A stretch of DNA of 5,362 nucleotides from contig CAKVJS010000096.1 in the NCBI GenBank assembly GCA_934754755.1, forward strand, positions 1 through 5,362, read 5' to 3'. A program made the translations under genes and the position numbers. Below the pieces are notes generated by a model, which saw only the letters and a list, made by a program, of their open reading frames with translations, was not told the origin of the DNA and made no database searches. The DNA comes from an uncultured Erysipelotrichales bacterium (GTDB taxonomy: Bacteria; Bacillota_I; Bacilli_A; Erysipelotrichales; Coprobacillaceae). This document shows, in pieces, positions 1 through 5,362 of this stretch (its first letter is position 1; the number at the start of each line of letters is the position of its first letter).

Positions 1-411
1 CAATATCTTATTCCGACAGGAAAAGATAAACTCTATACTATTGCGGTTTTGGGTGGTGCAGTATCCAATGTAATAGTAAATTACATTATGATTCTACGGT
101 GTGGAGCACTAGGGGCGGTCATCGGGACTTTGGTTGCAGAATTTATTGTTCTAGTCATACAGGTGATCGGAGTGAATAATGAACTACCATTAAAAGAGAT
201 AATTGGGACAAACCTAATTTATGTATTATTTGGCACAATCATGTTTTCAACAGTAGCTGTTTTGTCAATGACCATCTCAAGAAGCGGAATTATAAAAGTC
301 GGAATTCTTATATTGTCTGGTGCGGCACTGTATATGGTTCTTTGCATATGCTATTGGCTGATAAATAAGAAGAGCGTTTTCAATAAATATGTTATGAGAG
401 GGAAGAATTGA
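1..411 (+). CDS. Oligosaccharide flippase (Wzx/TacF/RfbX type), C-terminal part
   Basis: This is the C-terminal 136 residues of a membrane protein whose start lies outside the window; frame 1 is open from base 1, so the TTG at 49 is internal and not a start. The visible part opens with a loop of the QYLIPTGK type followed by a membrane segment with a conserved Asn, then GALGAVIGTLVAE. This pattern is typical of the later half of MOP-superfamily polysaccharide flippases, which move lipid-linked glycan repeats across the cytoplasmic membrane. Four hydrophobic segments can be seen at about residues 11-32, 36-57, 69-91 and 97-120 of the visible part, with a short basic tail (KYVMRGKN). Its stop codon overlaps the licD start (TGATG), so the two are probably translationally coupled. 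Flippase next to licD recalls the pneumococcal tacF-licD locus, but a general capsule Wzx is equally possible. The family is confident; the substrate is inferred. Confidence 0.85.
   Translation, partial: QYLIPTGKDKLYTIAVLGGAVSNVIVNYIMILRCGALGAVIGTLVAEFIVLVIQVIGVNNELPLKEIIGTNLIYVLFGTIMFSTVAVLSMTISRSGIIKVGILILSGAALYMVLCICYWLINKKSVFNKYVMRGKN
396..405 (+). promoter_or_regulatory. Ribosome binding site of licD, inside the flippase gene
   Basis: The purine run GAGAGGGAAG lies five bases before the ATG at 411. It favours this ATG over the TTG at 408, which would place the ribosome site too close. The site is embedded in the last codons of the flippase gene, consistent with coupled translation. Confidence 0.6.
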
Positions 412-1241
412 TGGATAACAATACTTTAAGAAAAGTCCAGTTGGCGCAGTTAGAAATTGCGAAGGAAATTAAAAGAGTTTGTGATGAAAATGATATCAAG
501 TATTTTCTTGATGCAGGAACATTGCTTGGGGCAGTACGTCACAAAGGCTTTATACCATGGGATGATGACATGGACATCGGAATGTTGCGGGATGAGTACG
601 ATAAATTTGTTAGCATTGCACCAGATAAATTAGGAAAGAATTATTTTTTGCAGACATGGGAAAGTGATTTGAATTTTCCCTTTTCGTATGCAAAAGTTAG
701 AAAACTTGGAACTATATATGTTGAAAATGTTTCTCAAGAAAGTGGTGCACATAACGAACTATTTGTGGATGTTTTTCCATACGATGTCTGTCCAAGTGAT
801 TTGAGCGAGAAACGCAGGCATGGAAAAAAAATTCAACTGTATCGTTATAGCTTACAAATGAAGAATAAAATTAAACCATGGACGCGACATACAAAACGGT
901 GGAAAAGAATTCTGGGAAAAGTAAAATACGTTCCATATATGATATATGCATTAATGCATAGTCGTAATGAACTTATGAGAAAAGAAAACATGCTGAATCG
1001 TAAGTATAATAAAATGGAAGCAGAGTATTACGAAGTAGCAGGCGGAGTTGGAGCATATGGAACATGGACTATTCCAGCAAAGTGCTTTGTAACATTGGAA
1101 GAGAAAACGTTTGAGGGAATTTCTTTTTTAACTCCAGGAGATAGTGATCTTTATTTGCGCTCAGTTTATGGTGATTACATGCAGTTACCTCCGGTTGAAG
1201 AAAGGGAAAACAGACATCAAGTAATTCAAGTAAAATTATAA
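411..1241 (+). CDS. licD: LicD family phosphotransferase
   Basis: A complete 276-residue LicD-family protein. Members transfer phosphocholine (or related phospho-groups) from a CDP-activated donor onto sugars of teichoic acid, capsule or lipopolysaccharide on the inner face of the membrane. The hallmark block is present at residues 36-58: GTLLGAVRHKGFIPWDDDMDIG, with the acidic cluster D51, D52, D53 and D55 expected to bind metal and donor. A second conserved block, ELFVDVFPYD, lies at about 116-125. The usual C-terminal signature FEG...P.....YL...YGDYM..PP is at about 235-262. There is no signal peptide or clear membrane segment; a basic middle region (about 134-180, rich in Lys and Arg) could sit against the membrane. 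The start is the ATG at 411, which overlaps the flippase stop TGA. Adjacent genes for choline uptake, phosphorylation and activation support phosphocholine as the transferred group, but the acceptor sugar cannot be told from the sequence. Confidence 0.93.
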   Translation: MDNNTLRKVQLAQLEIAKEIKRVCDENDIKYFLDAGTLLGAVRHKGFIPWDDDMDIGMLRDEYDKFVSIAPDKLGKNYFLQTWESDLNFPFSYAKVRKLGTIYVENVSQESGAHNELFVDVFPYDVCPSDLSEKRRHGKKIQLYRYSLQMKNKIKPWTRHTKRWKRILGKVKYVPYMIYALMHSRNELMRKENMLNRKYNKMEAEYYEVAGGVGAYGTWTIPAKCFVTLEEKTFEGISFLTPGDSDLYLRSVYGDYMQLPPVEERENRHQVIQVKL

Positions 1242-1264
1242 AATGTCGGTAGGATATTTTTGCA

Positions 1265-1270
1265 TATAAT
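1265..1270 (+). promoter_or_regulatory. Candidate -10 box for the licCA-licC-BCCT unit
   Basis: A perfect TATAAT begins 23 bases after the licD stop codon. At normal spacing the -35 region (about 1242-1248, AATGTCG) matches TTGACA poorly, and the upstream TG at 1261 is one base too far for a canonical extended -10. If used, transcription would start near 1277 and leave a leader of about 100 bases before the ATG at 1379. AT-rich intergenic DNA produces such boxes by chance, hence the modest confidence. Confidence 0.35.
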
Positions 1271-1316
1271 TCAATAGAACGAGAAGAAAGACAGTAAAAG
1301 CATCCTAATGGATAAC

Positions 1317-1335
1317 GCCTTAAAGAATTTAGGGC
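1317..1335 (+). other. Intergenic hairpin, possible weak terminator or leader structure
   Basis: GCCTTAAA, loop GAA, TTTAGGGC forms an 8-bp stem with one G-U pair between licD and licCA. It is followed by TCTTTCT instead of an unbroken T tract, so it is not a textbook intrinsic terminator. It could weakly end the flippase-licD transcript, or act as an attenuator or stabilising structure in the licCA leader. A second small hairpin (CTCTT/AAGAG, 1335-1347) follows and shares base 1335, so the two stems compete at that base. Confidence 0.35.
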
Positions 1336-1350
1336 TCTTTCTAAGAGGGT

Positions 1351-1362
1351 GTTCATAAGAAC
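1351..1362 (+). promoter_or_regulatory. Short inverted repeat GTTC-ATAA-GAAC, possible operator
   Basis: A 12-base element with perfect 4-bp arms lies just upstream of the licCA ribosome site. The downstream gene starts with a helix-turn-helix domain, so this is a conceivable self-binding site. Four-base arms occur often by chance, and the link to the protein is speculation. Confidence 0.2.
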
Positions 1363-1366
1363 TGAG

Positions 1367-1375
1367 AAAGGAAAG
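1367..1375 (+). promoter_or_regulatory. Ribosome binding site deciding the licCA start
   Basis: AAAGGAAAG followed by TAC precedes the ATG at 1379 at good spacing. The alternative in-frame GTG at 1349 would add ten residues but has only AGAGG directly abutting it. The ATG start gives an N-terminus (MNKQESDIL) that goes straight into the first helix of the winged-helix domain, so 1379 is preferred. Confidence 0.65.
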
Positions 1376-1378
1376 TAC

Positions 1379-3136
1379 ATGAACAAACAGGAGAGCGATA
1401 TCTTGAACGCATTGCTGATTGAACCGTTTATAAATCAGCGTATACTAGCTGAGGTATCCGGTCATTCTTTAGGCGTAGTTAATCGATCACTGAAAGAACT
1501 TATAAAATTGGAATACATAGACGATTCCATTCGACCAACAGTAAAAGCAATAACAGAATTCAAACAGAAAACCCCACAGCATGCTATTATTCTTGCTGCA
1601 GGCTTTGGTATGCGGATGGTTCCCATTAATACAGAAATGCCTAAAGGTCTTTTGGAAGTCAATGGTGAGGCCCTGATAGAACGTATTATCAAGCAGCTTC
1701 ATGAAGTGGGAATTAAAGAAATCTATGTGGTTGTAGGCTTCATGAAAGAGAAATACGAGTATTTGATTGATGAGTATGGTGTAGAGCTAGTTGTGAATGT
1801 TGATTATGCTGCAAAGAACAATCTACATTCGGTCAAACTTGTAAAAGAACACTTGGAGAATGCTTACATTATTCCTTGTGATATTTGGTGTGACAGAAAT
1901 CCATTCCATCGCCATGAACTGTACTCTTGGTATATGGTCAGTGATCTTGTGGACAACGAGAGCAATGTTCGAGTTAACCGTAAGATGGAATTGGTAACTG
2001 TACCGGAAAGTTCTGGCGGTAATGCGATGGTTGGCATTTGTTATCTGGTGAAAGAAGATGCAGACACAGTTGCGAAGCGTATTGAGAAACTTTGCGAAAA
2101 TCAGCGGTATGATGGAGCCTTCTGGGAGGAAGCACTTTATAACAAAGACCGGATGATGGTTGCTGCCCGTGTGGTTCATTCAGCAGATGTTGTGGAAATT
2201 AACACTTATGAGCAGCTTCGAGAAATCGACAGCGATTCTAATCAATTGAAAACAGATGCAATTCAGGTGATTTGTGAGGCTTTAAAAGCAAAGGCGGAAG
2301 AAGTTACAGATATCACTGTTTTAAAGAAGGGTATGACAAACAGATCTTTCTTGTTTACTTGTAAGGGAAAGAAGTATATCATGCGTATTCCGGGAGAGGG
2401 AACCGATCAGCTTATTAATCGTCGGCAGGAGGCCTCAGTTTATCAAACTATTGATGGAAAGCACATCTGCGATGATATTGCTTATATCAATCCGGAAAAT
2501 GGCTACAAAATCACAGAATTTCTGGAAGGCGCTAGAGTATGCGATCCACTGAACTACGAAGATGTTAAAAAGTGTATGAAGCGGCTTCATGCGTTCCATG
2601 ACTTGAAATTGAAAGTAAATCACGAGTTTGATATTTTCGGACAGATGGAGTTCTATGAAACGTTGTGGGAGGGAATACCTTCTGTTTATAAGGATTATGA
2701 AAAAACAAAAGCAAATGTTCTGGCACTGAAACCTTATATTGATGCATATGCTGGAGAAAAGGTTCTGACTCATATTGATGCAGTGCCAGACAATTTCCTT
2801 TTTGTGGAAAAAGATGGCAAAAAAGAAATACGATTGATTGACTGGGAATATGCCGGAATGCAGGATCCTCATGTGGACGTTGCAATGTTCTGTATTTATT
2901 CTCTTTACAATAAACGTCAGGTGGATCGATTGATTGCAGCTTACTTTACTGAAGGCTGTAGTGATGAGACCAGAATCAAGATTTATTGTTATATTGCAGC
3001 CTGTGGACTTTTATGGAGTAACTGGTGTGAGTATAAGAGAAATCTCGGTGTAGAGTTTGGTGAGTATTCTCTTCGGCAGTACCGATATGCAAAAGACTAC
3101 TACCGAATTGTTCAAGAGGAACTGAAAAGGAAATGA
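1379..3136 (+). CDS. licCA: wHTH-LicC-LicA fusion: nucleotidyltransferase / choline kinase
   Basis: A 585-residue cytoplasmic protein with three parts. Residues 1-60 look like a winged helix-turn-helix (QRILAEVSGHSLGVVNRSLKEL around 20-41). Residues 68-290 form a LicC-like nucleotidyltransferase with AIILAAGFGMRM (69-80), P82, PKG at 88-90 and D168 as likely metal ligand. Residues 293-585 form a LicA-type choline kinase: KGMTNRSF phosphate loop (317-324), MRIPGEGT (335-342), catalytic segment HIDAVPDN (465-472, catalytic D467 and N472) and LIDWEYAG (486-493, metal-binding D488). Expected reactions are choline plus ATP to phosphocholine, then CTP to CDP-choline, the LicD donor. From family knowledge, LicC-LicA fusions exist (for example in Treponema denticola), and I recall the version with the extra N-terminal helix-turn-helix as common in Clostridia, so the architecture is probably not new. 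Odd point: the LicC motif EID is EIN here (N275), and the EW motif of the separate LicC is absent. Either may mean a different substrate. The role of the winged helix is unknown. Confidence 0.9.
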   Translation: MNKQESDILNALLIEPFINQRILAEVSGHSLGVVNRSLKELIKLEYIDDSIRPTVKAITEFKQKTPQHAIILAAGFGMRMVPINTEMPKGLLEVNGEALIERIIKQLHEVGIKEIYVVVGFMKEKYEYLIDEYGVELVVNVDYAAKNNLHSVKLVKEHLENAYIIPCDIWCDRNPFHRHELYSWYMVSDLVDNESNVRVNRKMELVTVPESSGGNAMVGICYLVKEDADTVAKRIEKLCENQRYDGAFWEEALYNKDRMMVAARVVHSADVVEINTYEQLREIDSDSNQLKTDAIQVICEALKAKAEEVTDITVLKKGMTNRSFLFTCKGKKYIMRIPGEGTDQLINRRQEASVYQTIDGKHICDDIAYINPENGYKITEFLEGARVCDPLNYEDVKKCMKRLHAFHDLKLKVNHEFDIFGQMEFYETLWEGIPSVYKDYEKTKANVLALKPYIDAYAGEKVLTHIDAVPDNFLFVEKDGKKEIRLIDWEYAGMQDPHVDVAMFCIYSLYNKRQVDRLIAAYFTEGCSDETRIKIYCYIAACGLLWSNWCEYKRNLGVEFGEYSLRQYRYAKDYYRIVQEELKRK

Positions 3137-3145
3137 GAGGAAAAG
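3137..3145 (+). promoter_or_regulatory. Ribosome binding site of licC
   Basis: GAGGAAAAG lies in the 12-base gap after the licCA stop and directs the ATG at 3149. The 15 bases from here through the ATG (3137-3151) recur exactly at the start of the transporter gene (3857-3871). Confidence 0.65.
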
Positions 3146-3151
3146 TAAATG
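3137..3151 (+). repeat. 15-bp direct repeat at a gene start, copy 1
   Basis: GAGGAAAAGTAAATG covers the ribosome site and start codon of licC. The identical 15 bases appear at 3857-3871 over the transporter start. In this copy the TAA is not a gene stop; in the second copy it ends licC. Confidence 0.6.
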
Positions 3152-3868
3152 CAAAAAGTAGAAAGAGCCATCATTATGGCGGCGGGATTAGGAAATCGAA
3201 TGCATCCGGTAACGCTGACAACACCGAAACCATTGGTCAAAGTGAATGGGACTCGGATGATTGACACAGTCATTGATGGACTACATAAAAACGGAATCAA
3301 TGAGATTTATGTTGTTGTTGGATATTTAAAAGAGCAGTTTGTGACACTTGAAAAGAAGTATCCTGGTGTCAAGTTGATTGAAAATCCATACTACGATACT
3401 TGCAACAACATCTCTTCACTTTATGTGGCGCGAGAGCATATTGAAAATGCAATTATTCTGGATGGTGACCAGATTATTTATAATCCGGAAATTCTTGCAC
3501 CAGAGTTTGAACGCTCTGGATATAACAGCGTTTGGACAGATGGAGAAACGGATGAGTGGCTTCAGACTGTAGAAGATGGCATTGTTACCTCCTGTAGCCG
3601 TACTGGTGGCAAGGGTGGATGGCAGCTGTACAGTATTTCTCGCTGGACTGCAGAGGATGGAAAAAAACTGAAACGTCATCTGGAAATTGAATTTGAACAA
3701 AAGCAGAACCGGCAAATCTACTGGGATGATGTGGCAATGTTCTGCTATCCGGAGGAGTATCAACTGGGTATCCGTCCGATGAATAAGGACGATATTATAG
3801 AGGTGGATAATCTGAGTGAGTTAATTGCTCTGGATGCCAGCTACAAAAAATATGTGGAGGAAAAGTAA
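3149..3868 (+). CDS. licC: LicC-type phosphocholine cytidylyltransferase
   Basis: A complete 239-residue stand-alone nucleotidyltransferase, close to the length of pneumococcal LicC (about 229). The expected reaction is CTP plus phosphocholine to CDP-choline and pyrophosphate, in the cytoplasm. The nucleotide-binding signature is AIIMAAGLGNRM (7-18) with P20 and PKPLVKVNG (26-34). NNISSLYVARE (86-96) matches the LicC NN..SL segment. LDGDQ (104-108) holds D107, which aligns with the Mg-binding Asp of LicC. DEW (135-137) and YWDD (191-194) match the LicC NEW and YWDN motifs, and EVD (218-220) matches the terminal EID. These matches rest on my recollection of the pneumococcal sequence. It starts 12 bases after licCA and its stop abuts the transporter ATG, so all three are surely co-transcribed. 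It duplicates the fused domain upstream but keeps the LicC motifs that the fused domain has lost, so it may be the main CDP-choline maker. A related phospho-alcohol or phosphonate substrate is possible. Confidence 0.88.
   Translation: MQKVERAIIMAAGLGNRMHPVTLTTPKPLVKVNGTRMIDTVIDGLHKNGINEIYVVVGYLKEQFVTLEKKYPGVKLIENPYYDTCNNISSLYVAREHIENAIILDGDQIIYNPEILAPEFERSGYNSVWTDGETDEWLQTVEDGIVTSCSRTGGKGGWQLYSISRWTAEDGKKLKRHLEIEFEQKQNRQIYWDDVAMFCYPEEYQLGIRPMNKDDIIEVDNLSELIALDASYKKYVEEK
3857..3865 (+). promoter_or_regulatory. Ribosome binding site of the BCCT gene, inside licC
   Basis: GAGGAAAAG, part of a GGAGG core, overlaps the last codons of licC. The TAA stop (3866-3868) sits between it and the ATG at 3869 with no gap, so the ribosome finishing licC ends on the next start. 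This fixes the start of the transporter. Confidence 0.7.
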
Positions 3869-3871
3869 ATG
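3857..3871 (+). repeat. 15-bp direct repeat at a gene start, copy 2
   Basis: Exact copy of the 3137-3151 element, here overlapping the end of licC and the start of the transporter. The two copies bracket licC precisely. This is either a shared strong translation signal or the trace of cassette insertion or duplication of licC. Confidence 0.6.
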
Positions 3872-5362
3872 AATGCGAAAAAAGAACATGGGAAAATAGA
3901 CTGGATGATAACATTGGTGCCTTTGGCAATTGTAATTGCATTATGTGTTCTTTTCTTTTTTGCACCGGAACAATCTAATACAGTGCTGAGCCAGATTCGT
4001 TTCTTCTTTGGAGATACCTTTGGTACATATTATTTGGTAATTGGATTAGGAATTTTTATTCTTTCTTTGTATATTGCTGGTTCCAAGTATGGTAACATCG
4101 TCCTTGGTGAGCAGAATGAAAAGCCTAAGTATTCCTTTTTTGCATGGGGTTCAATGATGTTCACCTGTGGCCTTGCTGCGGATATCTTGTTTTATTCTTT
4201 CTCAGAATGGGTGCTGTATGCAACGGATCCACACCTGGCAGAGATGGGGAGCATTCAGGATTGGGCAGGCGTATATCCACTGTTCCATTGGAGTTTTATT
4301 CCGTGGGGATTTTATCTGGTACTGGCCGTTGCTTTTGGCTTTATGCTTCATGTAAGAAAAAGAAACCGTCAGAAGTATTCAGAGGCTTGCCGTCCGATCC
4401 TTGGAAAACATACCGATGGCTGGGCGGGGCGAATTATTGACCTGTTAGCTGTGTTTGCACTTCTTGCCGGCACTGCTACAACATTTAGTGTGGCAACACC
4501 GCTGATGGCAACCATTATTAGCGAACTGTTCCATGTTGCCGTTAGTCGTACTGTGATCAACATTATTATTCTTCTGATTACCTGCGCTGTATATACATAT
4601 TCTTTGTTGCATGGATTTAAGGGAATCAGCAAGCTGGCAAATGTCTGTATTTATATGTTCTTTGGTCTGATTGCATTTGTGCTACTGTTTGGTGGAGAAA
4701 CACGGTACATTATTGAAACAGGCTTTTCTTCTCTTGGTCGAATGGCACAGAACTTTGTTGACCTATCCACATTCACTGATCCGCTTCGTACATCTAATTT
4801 TCCGCAGAACTGGACAATTTACTATTGGGCTTACTGGATGGTTTGGTGCGTGGCAGCTCCGTTTTTTATCGGAAATATATCTCGTGGCAGAACAGTACGT
4901 CAGACAATTCTTGGCGGTTATGTATTTGGCGTTGGATCAACTCTGACGAGCTTTATTGTGCTTGGCAACTACTCGATGGGTATGCAGGTTACAGGAAAAG
5001 CAGATTTTATTGCACAGTACCTGGCTGATGGTGATCTTTACGGAATGATTGTAAGCATTATAAAAACAATGCCGTTCGCACCGGTCATTATGGTGGTTGT
5101 GCTTTTGACGATGATTGCCTTCTATGCAACTTCCTTTGATTCTATTGCACTGACAGCTTCTTGCTACAGTTATCATAAACTGGAAGATGGCGAACAACCG
5201 AATAAAGGAATTCAGCTTATGTGGTGTGTGCTTTTGATTCTGCTGCCGATTGCGTTACTGTTTGCGGAAAGCTCCATGAATAATCTTCAGTCTGTAAGTA
5301 TTGTTGCCGCATTCCCAATCGGTGCGGTACTTGTGATGAATGATGTCAGCTTTATGAAAGAT
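3869..5362 (+). CDS. BCCT family choline/betaine-type transporter, 3' end cut by window
   Basis: Frame 2 stays open from the ATG at 3869 to the window edge, giving 498 residues without a stop. BCCT carriers have 12 membrane helices and usually about 500-600 residues, so only the C-terminal end is missing. These carriers import quaternary amines. The signature region NWTIYYWAYWMVWC (314-327) is followed by ISRGRTVRQ (337-345), a family hallmark. Aligned by eye with BetP, the aromatic box is complete: W141, W146 and Y149 in FHWSFIPWGFY, plus W323. The substrate/ion loop reads CGLAADI (100-106), where BetP has GMGIGL; the Asp at 105 matches choline carrier BetT (GIGIDL). From family knowledge, changing that Gly to Asp in BetP allows choline transport, so choline is the likely substrate here. 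TS at 421-422 matches the BetP sodium-site pair, so the coupling ion is undecided. One signature Trp is Tyr (Y322). The gene is fused in operon order to licCA and licC, suggesting it feeds phosphocholine synthesis and does not mainly serve osmoprotection. Confidence 0.92.
   Translation, partial: MNAKKEHGKIDWMITLVPLAIVIALCVLFFFAPEQSNTVLSQIRFFFGDTFGTYYLVIGLGIFILSLYIAGSKYGNIVLGEQNEKPKYSFFAWGSMMFTCGLAADILFYSFSEWVLYATDPHLAEMGSIQDWAGVYPLFHWSFIPWGFYLVLAVAFGFMLHVRKRNRQKYSEACRPILGKHTDGWAGRIIDLLAVFALLAGTATTFSVATPLMATIISELFHVAVSRTVINIIILLITCAVYTYSLLHGFKGISKLANVCIYMFFGLIAFVLLFGGETRYIIETGFSSLGRMAQNFVDLSTFTDPLRTSNFPQNWTIYYWAYWMVWCVAAPFFIGNISRGRTVRQTILGGYVFGVGSTLTSFIVLGNYSMGMQVTGKADFIAQYLADGDLYGMIVSIIKTMPFAPVIMVVVLLTMIAFYATSFDSIALTASCYSYHKLEDGEQPNKGIQLMWCVLLILLPIALLFAESSMNNLQSVSIVAAFPIGAVLVMNDVSFMKD

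Noticed and set aside
49..51. TTG at 49 as the start of the first gene
   Set aside because: The frame is open back to base 1 and the upstream residues (QYLIPTGK) are family-typical, so the gene begins outside the window.
1349..1378. GTG at 1349 as an alternative start of licCA
   Set aside because: The ribosome site fits the ATG at 1379 far better, and the extra ten residues do not extend the winged-helix fold.
1242..1378. Mobile-element end or attachment site in the gap between licD and licCA
   Set aside because: No terminal inverted repeats, target duplications, transposase remnants or tRNA end were found.
1069..1386. Minus-strand open frame of about 105 codons across the licD end and the intergenic gap
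   Set aside because: It lies mostly opposite licD, has no recognisable motif and no convincing ribosome site; it looks like a shadow of the coding strand.
1823..2885. Several minus-strand open frames of 100-145 codons opposite licCA
   Set aside because: They are antisense to well-supported domains, rich in Cys, His and Phe in the manner of reverse-complement translation, and resemble no known family.
3261..3289. TTGACA with a 17-base spacer and CATAAA, a promoter-like pair inside licC
   Set aside because: It lies within conserved coding sequence, the -10 matches only four of six bases, and no gene starts soon after it.
4144..5028. Plus-strand open frames of 60-100 codons in frames 1 and 3 inside the transporter
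   Set aside because: Frame 2 gives a continuous BCCT protein through the whole region with signature motifs, so these are out-of-frame shadows.

Overview
The window reads as part of a surface-glycan gene cluster from a low-to-moderate-GC Firmicute, most likely a gut-type Clostridia (Lachnospiraceae-like). The reasons are the purine-rich GGAGG/AGAGG ribosome sites, tight gene packing on one strand, and a LicC-LicA fusion with an N-terminal helix-turn-helix of a kind I recall from that group. That placement is inference from protein style, not from a marker gene. All genes run on the + strand, and no RNA gene, insertion sequence, CRISPR array or origin is visible.

Layout. Bases 1-411 hold the C-terminal end of a polysaccharide (Wzx/TacF-type) flippase that begins outside the window. 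It overlaps by one base a complete LicD-family phosphotransferase (411-1241). A 137-bp gap (1242-1378) follows, the only sizeable non-coding stretch. It carries a perfect TATAAT box, an 8-bp hairpin and several short dyads, and looks like the leader of a second transcription unit. That unit contains a 585-residue three-part protein (1379-3136: winged helix, LicC-like nucleotidyltransferase, LicA-like choline kinase), a stand-alone LicC-type cytidylyltransferase (3149-3868), and a BCCT-family transporter (3869 to the window edge, cut just before its C-terminus).

How the genes fit together (inference from families). The BCCT carrier imports choline, the LicA domain phosphorylates it, a LicC activity makes CDP-choline, LicD moves phosphocholine onto a glycan, and the flippase exports the decorated lipid-linked repeat. 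The window thus holds a nearly self-contained phosphocholine-decoration module, with a BCCT carrier in place of the usual DMT-type LicB permease. The most interesting points are the two adjacent but diverged LicC-like domains, the DNA-binding-like domain fused to metabolic enzymes, and the choline-type Asp in the transporter substrate/ion loop.
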